Below are positions 60,890 to 64,000 of a DNA stretch of 64,000 nt, piece after piece; position 1 is the stretch's first letter, and every line of letters begins with the position of its first letter. A model generated the notes under the pieces. The model saw nothing but the letters and a program-made list of their open reading frames with translations. It ran no database searches and was not told where the DNA came from. A program made the position numbers and the translations under genes. Where the stretch lies: assembly GCA_947487385.1 (NCBI GenBank), contig CANKWU010000001.1, positions 1-64,000 on the forward strand, written 5' to 3'. Source of the stretch: Spartobacteria bacterium. Lineage in GTDB: Bacteria; Verrucomicrobiota; Verrucomicrobiia; Chthoniobacterales; UBA6821.

Positions 60890-63451
60890 ATGTCTGTTAC
60901 CCGCAAGAACTATCCTTTTCCCGAATTCGAAGCCCGCTGGCAAAAGCATTGGCTTGAGGCCGGAGCCTTCAGAGCCACCAACCCTGGCGATCCTGATTTC
61001 CGAACGGATGCCAGGAAGTACTTCGTGCTCGATATGTTTCCCTACCCGAGCGGCGATGGCCTTCATGTCGGCCATGTCGAGGGATATACTGCCACCGATA
61101 TTCTCGCCCGCTACCACCGCCTGAAGGGCGATAACGTGCTCCATCCGATGGGATGGGATGCTTTCGGCCTTCCCGCCGAGCAGTATGCTATCAAGACGGG
61201 ACAGCATCCCCGAATTACGACCCAGAGGAACATCGATAACTTCCGTGGCCAACTCCAGTCGCTCGGTTTCAGCTACGACTGGTCGAGAGAAATCAGCACG
61301 ACCGATCCGGAGTATTTCCATTGGACCCAGTGGATCTTTCTCCAGCTCTATAATGCCTGGGTGAACCCCACGACGAACCGCGCAGAATCGATCTCCACCT
61401 ACACCGGTGAGGATCCCGACAGCGTCCGACTTGCTTTTGTCTCGGATAAACCTGTCAACTGGTGCCCCGAACTCGGAACGGTGCTGGCCAATGAGGAAGT
61501 CGTCGATGGAAAGAGCGAGGTGGGCGGATTCCCCGTGGAACGCCGCCCGATGCGTCAGTGGATGCTCCGGATCACAGCCTATACCGAGCGCCTGATTACC
61601 GATCTCGACGGCCTGGATTGGCCGGAGTCGATCAAGCTGCTTCAGCGCAACTGGATCGGTCGCAGCGAGGGGGCCGAGGTGCGTTTTTCCCTCGAAGGCT
61701 TAGAGGAAGCTGTCACGGTTTTCACCACGCGGCCCGATACCCTCTTCGGCGCCACCTATCTGGTGCTTGCCCCAGAGCATCCGTTGGTCGAGACGATCAC
61801 TCCATCAGCCCAGGCCGAAGCCATCATAGCCTATAAAAAATCCTGCTCCGCCAAGAGCGATCTGGAGCGCACCGACCTTGCGAAGGAGAAAACAGGAGTC
61901 TTCACGGGTGCCTTCGCGATCAATCCGGTTAATGATGAGAAGATCCCCGTCTGGATCGCCGACTATGTCCTGACCGGTTATGGAACCGGCGCTATCATGG
62001 CGGTTCCGGCCCATGACGAGCGTGATCATGAGTTCGCCACCACTTTCAATCTCCCTATCCGTAGCGTTGTACGTGCTGATGAGCCCCAGGGTGAAAAAAC
62101 TCAGGGTTGCTTCAGTGGCACAGGTACCGCTGTGAATTCAGGACTGCTCGACGGACTCCGTACGCCAGAAGCCAAGAGCAAGATCATCCCCTGGCTTGAA
62201 GAGAGGGGCGTAGGACGCGGTACCATCACCTACAAGCTGCGCGATTGGCTCTTCTCGCGTCAGCGCTATTGGGGGGAACCGTTCCCCATTATCTGGGAAA
62301 ACGGATCTCATCGACCCCTGACACCGGAAGATCTCCCCGTGGAACCTCCCGAGATGGAGGACTTCAAGCCGACTGGAACGGCAGAACCTCCCCTTTCCAA
62401 GGCAACGGAATGGGTCCGTTATTCCGAAACGGCGAGCCGGGAGCTCAACACCATGCCCCAATGGGCCGGCTCCTGCTGGTACTACCTGCGCTTCTGCGAC
62501 CCTAAAAACCCGGAGCGCTTTATCAGCAAGGAAGCCGAACAGTATTGGATGGGCAGAACGGGAACTCCAGGGGGAGTTGATCTCTATGTGGGTGGTACCG
62601 AGCATGCGGTGCTGCACCTGCTTTACGCCCGTTTCTGGCACAAGGTTCTCTTTGATCTTGGACACCTCACTACCCCGGAGCCATTCCAGAGACTGGTCAA
62701 CCAAGGAATGATCCTCGGCGATGATGGTCAGAAGATGTCGAAGAGCCGTGGTAATGTCGTCAACCCTGACGCTGTCGTCGCCGAATACGGAGCCGACTCG
62801 CTCCGACTCTACGAGATGTTCATGGGCCCCTTGGAACATGGGAAGCCTTGGAGCATGACCGGCGTGGAGGGAGTCTACCGATTCCTTGCACGCGTCTGGC
62901 GCATGGCGATGAGGGAGAATCAGGAGGGTAACTGGGTCCTCTCCGAAGATCTTGCAGAGCAGGAACTGACATCAGCCCAACGCCGCGTCCTTCACGCCAC
63001 GATCAAGAAGGTGACTCAGGACATTGAGTCACTCAGTTTCAATACAGCGATCTCTCAGATGATGATCTTTACGAACGAGTTTACCAATGCGAAGCCTCGC
63101 CCTCTGGAAGCACTCCGTCTTTTCCTGCCACTGCTAAGCCCCTTTGCTCCCCACTTGGTGGAGGAGATCTGGTCACTTCTCTCGGCTAAGTTTGCGGGAT
63201 TCGGAGGTCTCGCCTCTCAGTCGGCATGGCCGTCATGGAATGAGGACTATCTGATCGTTGACGAGATCTCCTATGCCGTGCAGATCAATGGCAAGGTCCG
63301 CGGCCATCTGATAGTTCCAACGGGAGCCGATAAGGAGAGCGTTGAAAAGGCTGCATTCGCCGATCCCTTGCTCGCAGAGATCCTAGAAGGCAAGGAAGTG
63401 AAGAAAGTGATTATCGTTCCGGGACGACTCGTGAATATAGTGCTGGCTTGA
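60890..63451 (+). CDS. leuS: Leucyl-tRNA synthetase
   Basis: The product (853 aa) charges tRNA-Leu. It shows the class I HIGH motif in [19 protein letters not shown], an editing domain with [20 protein letters not shown] and a [12 protein letters not shown] loop, and the zinc-region and C-terminal anticodon-binding domain. [19 protein letters not shown] is a LeuRS-specific editing segment. The length matches bacterial LeuRS. No Shine-Dalgarno sequence precedes the ATG. Confidence 0.98.
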   Translation: MSVTRKNYPFPEFEARWQKHWLEAGAFRATNPGDPDFRTDARKYFVLDMFPYPSGDGLHVGHVEGYTATDILARYHRLKGDNVLHPMGWDAFGLPAEQYAIKTGQHPRITTQRNIDNFRGQLQSLGFSYDWSREISTTDPEYFHWTQWIFLQLYNAWVNPTTNRAESISTYTGEDPDSVRLAFVSDKPVNWCPELGTVLANEEVVDGKSEVGGFPVERRPMRQWMLRITAYTERLITDLDGLDWPESIKLLQRNWIGRSEGAEVRFSLEGLEEAVTVFTTRPDTLFGATYLVLAPEHPLVETITPSAQAEAIIAYKKSCSAKSDLERTDLAKEKTGVFTGAFAINPVNDEKIPVWIADYVLTGYGTGAIMAVPAHDERDHEFATTFNLPIRSVVRADEPQGEKTQGCFSGTGTAVNSGLLDGLRTPEAKSKIIPWLEERGVGRGTITYKLRDWLFSRQRYWGEPFPIIWENGSHRPLTPEDLPVEPPEMEDFKPTGTAEPPLSKATEWVRYSETASRELNTMPQWAGSCWYYLRFCDPKNPERFISKEAEQYWMGRTGTPGGVDLYVGGTEHAVLHLLYARFWHKVLFDLGHLTTPEPFQRLVNQGMILGDDGQKMSKSRGNVVNPDAVVAEYGADSLRLYEMFMGPLEHGKPWSMTGVEGVYRFLARVWRMAMRENQEGNWVLSEDLAEQELTSAQRRVLHATIKKVTQDIESLSFNTAISQMMIFTNEFTNAKPRPLEALRLFLPLLSPFAPHLVEEIWSLLSAKFAGFGGLASQSAWPSWNEDYLIVDEISYAVQINGKVRGHLIVPTGADKESVEKAAFADPLLAEILEGKEVKKVIIVPGRLVNIVLA

Positions 63452-63492
63452 TCGACTCATAATCCTCTCACTCATTTCCAGCACATCATCGT

Positions 63493-63909
63493 ATGAAAAT
63501 CCGTACCTTTCTCCTCACCTGTTCCCTGATTGCCCCCGCCTTCTCGCTCCATGCAGACGAAGACACGCCGCTGGAGAAGCAGATGCAGATTATGGCACGG
63601 GGCATGAAACAGCTCTCCGGACAGATCAACGACCCCGCAAAGCAGGAGTCCACGGTAACACTGATCGAGACTCTCAAGAAGGCTGCTTCCAATTCCAAGG
63701 GATGGGATCCCCGCAAGACAGCCTCGATTCCCCAAGCGGATCGGGAAAAGTTTTTGACCGCTTACAAAGGTCAGATAGACAAGCTCTCCGAAGCCTTCAA
63801 TCAGATTGAAGAGGCAGTGAAGGGTAACAAGTATGATCAGGCGAAGGCTCTGCTCGCAACCATTGGATCAATCAAGAAAGAGGGACACTCCAAGTTCCAG
63901 CAGGACTAG
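63493..63909 (+). CDS. Cytochrome b562-like secreted protein
   Basis: The product (138 aa) has a signal peptide (to about residue 21). The mature helices MARGMKQLSGQIND, then LTAYKGQIDKLSEAFNQIEE and the terminal SIKKEGHSKFQ match the cytochrome b562 fold, where a Met near the start and the late His bind heme. Both candidates are present. Electron transfer role and partners are unknown. The bases after it (63915-63945) contain ACTAGGA-type repeats like the leaders elsewhere, hinting at another gene beyond the window. Confidence 0.65.
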   Translation: MKIRTFLLTCSLIAPAFSLHADEDTPLEKQMQIMARGMKQLSGQINDPAKQESTVTLIETLKKAASNSKGWDPRKTASIPQADREKFLTAYKGQIDKLSEAFNQIEEAVKGNKYDQAKALLATIGSIKKEGHSKFQQD

Positions 63910-64000
63910 CATTGTTACTAAGACGAGGACTAGGACTGATACTAGGATCGGAATTGTAATCAGCGTTTCCTTTAGGACTTCCTCCAACTCCATAGCAGTC

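Overview
The window looks like chromosomal DNA of a Gram-negative, outer-membrane-bearing bacterium, most likely a member of Verrucomicrobiota. This placement is an inference. It rests on the PEP-CTERM protein with autotransporter-type strand repeats at the left edge, two OprB-type porins, many secreted proteins, a TatA gene, and very few Shine-Dalgarno sequences. Both strands are used, most genes are housekeeping, and there are no rRNA or tRNA genes that I can recognise.

Layout. 1-8.2 kb: end of a PEP-CTERM surface protein, mannose-1-phosphate guanylyltransferase, valyl-tRNA synthetase, then rpsO-pnp closed by a strong terminator. 8.3-23.1 kb: an OprB porin, a lone LivH permease, envelope proteins, a periplasmic peroxiredoxin, an OlsB/OlsA-like ornithine-lipid pair, a LivJ-like binding protein, a secreted MsrA, a membrane glycosyltransferase and a sugar transporter. 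This stretch also holds four decayed loci: a frameshifted TSUP gene, a TSUP/EamA chimera, an EmrA-like remnant and an endolysin remnant. 23.1-38.8 kb: a sulfur assimilation region with sulfate ABC transporter genes (cysA, cysW, cysT, sbp), an Rrf2 regulator, cysE, a YgaP-like rhodanese, a second porin, and cysN-cysD-(four-helix-bundle gene)-cysH-cysI. cysC, cysJ and cysK are not in the window. 39-42.5 kb: a Xer recombinase, a WaaG-like glycosyltransferase and an anchored protein of unknown function.

42.7-48.5 kb is the most unusual part. Six single-gene units, all on the minus strand, are separated by attC-like recombination sites. They end at an attI-like junction next to a decayed, divergently oriented tyrosine recombinase fragment. 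I read this as a chromosomal integron whose integrase has died. In five of the six cassettes the first bases of the cassette are exactly complementary to the R'' box of its own attC, as the cassette model predicts. Cargo: a GRDP/DUF1399-like protein, a small coiled-coil protein, a STAND-type NTPase, an HNH nuclease fused to an LprI-like domain, a small secreted protein and an M23 peptidase-like protein.

48.6-64 kb: the conserved transglutaminase / alpha-E / circularly permuted ATP-grasp trio, a thioredoxin-fold protein coupled to an endonuclease/exonuclease/phosphatase-family protein, tatA, a CbpA-like DnaJ protein, recR, a secreted chorismate mutase, lipA, a VapBC pair, lexA with a perfect inverted-repeat operator overlapping its start codon, rdgB, leuS and a cytochrome b562-like protein.

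A feature of the whole window is that many start codons follow short low-complexity leaders, usually pyrimidine-rich and almost free of G, built from degenerate 7-12 base repeats. Each leader has its own motif (TTTTTAACTC, TTTCACC, TTTAGGTC, CACCTAT and others). Matching purine-rich tracts often follow the stop codon of the gene upstream.
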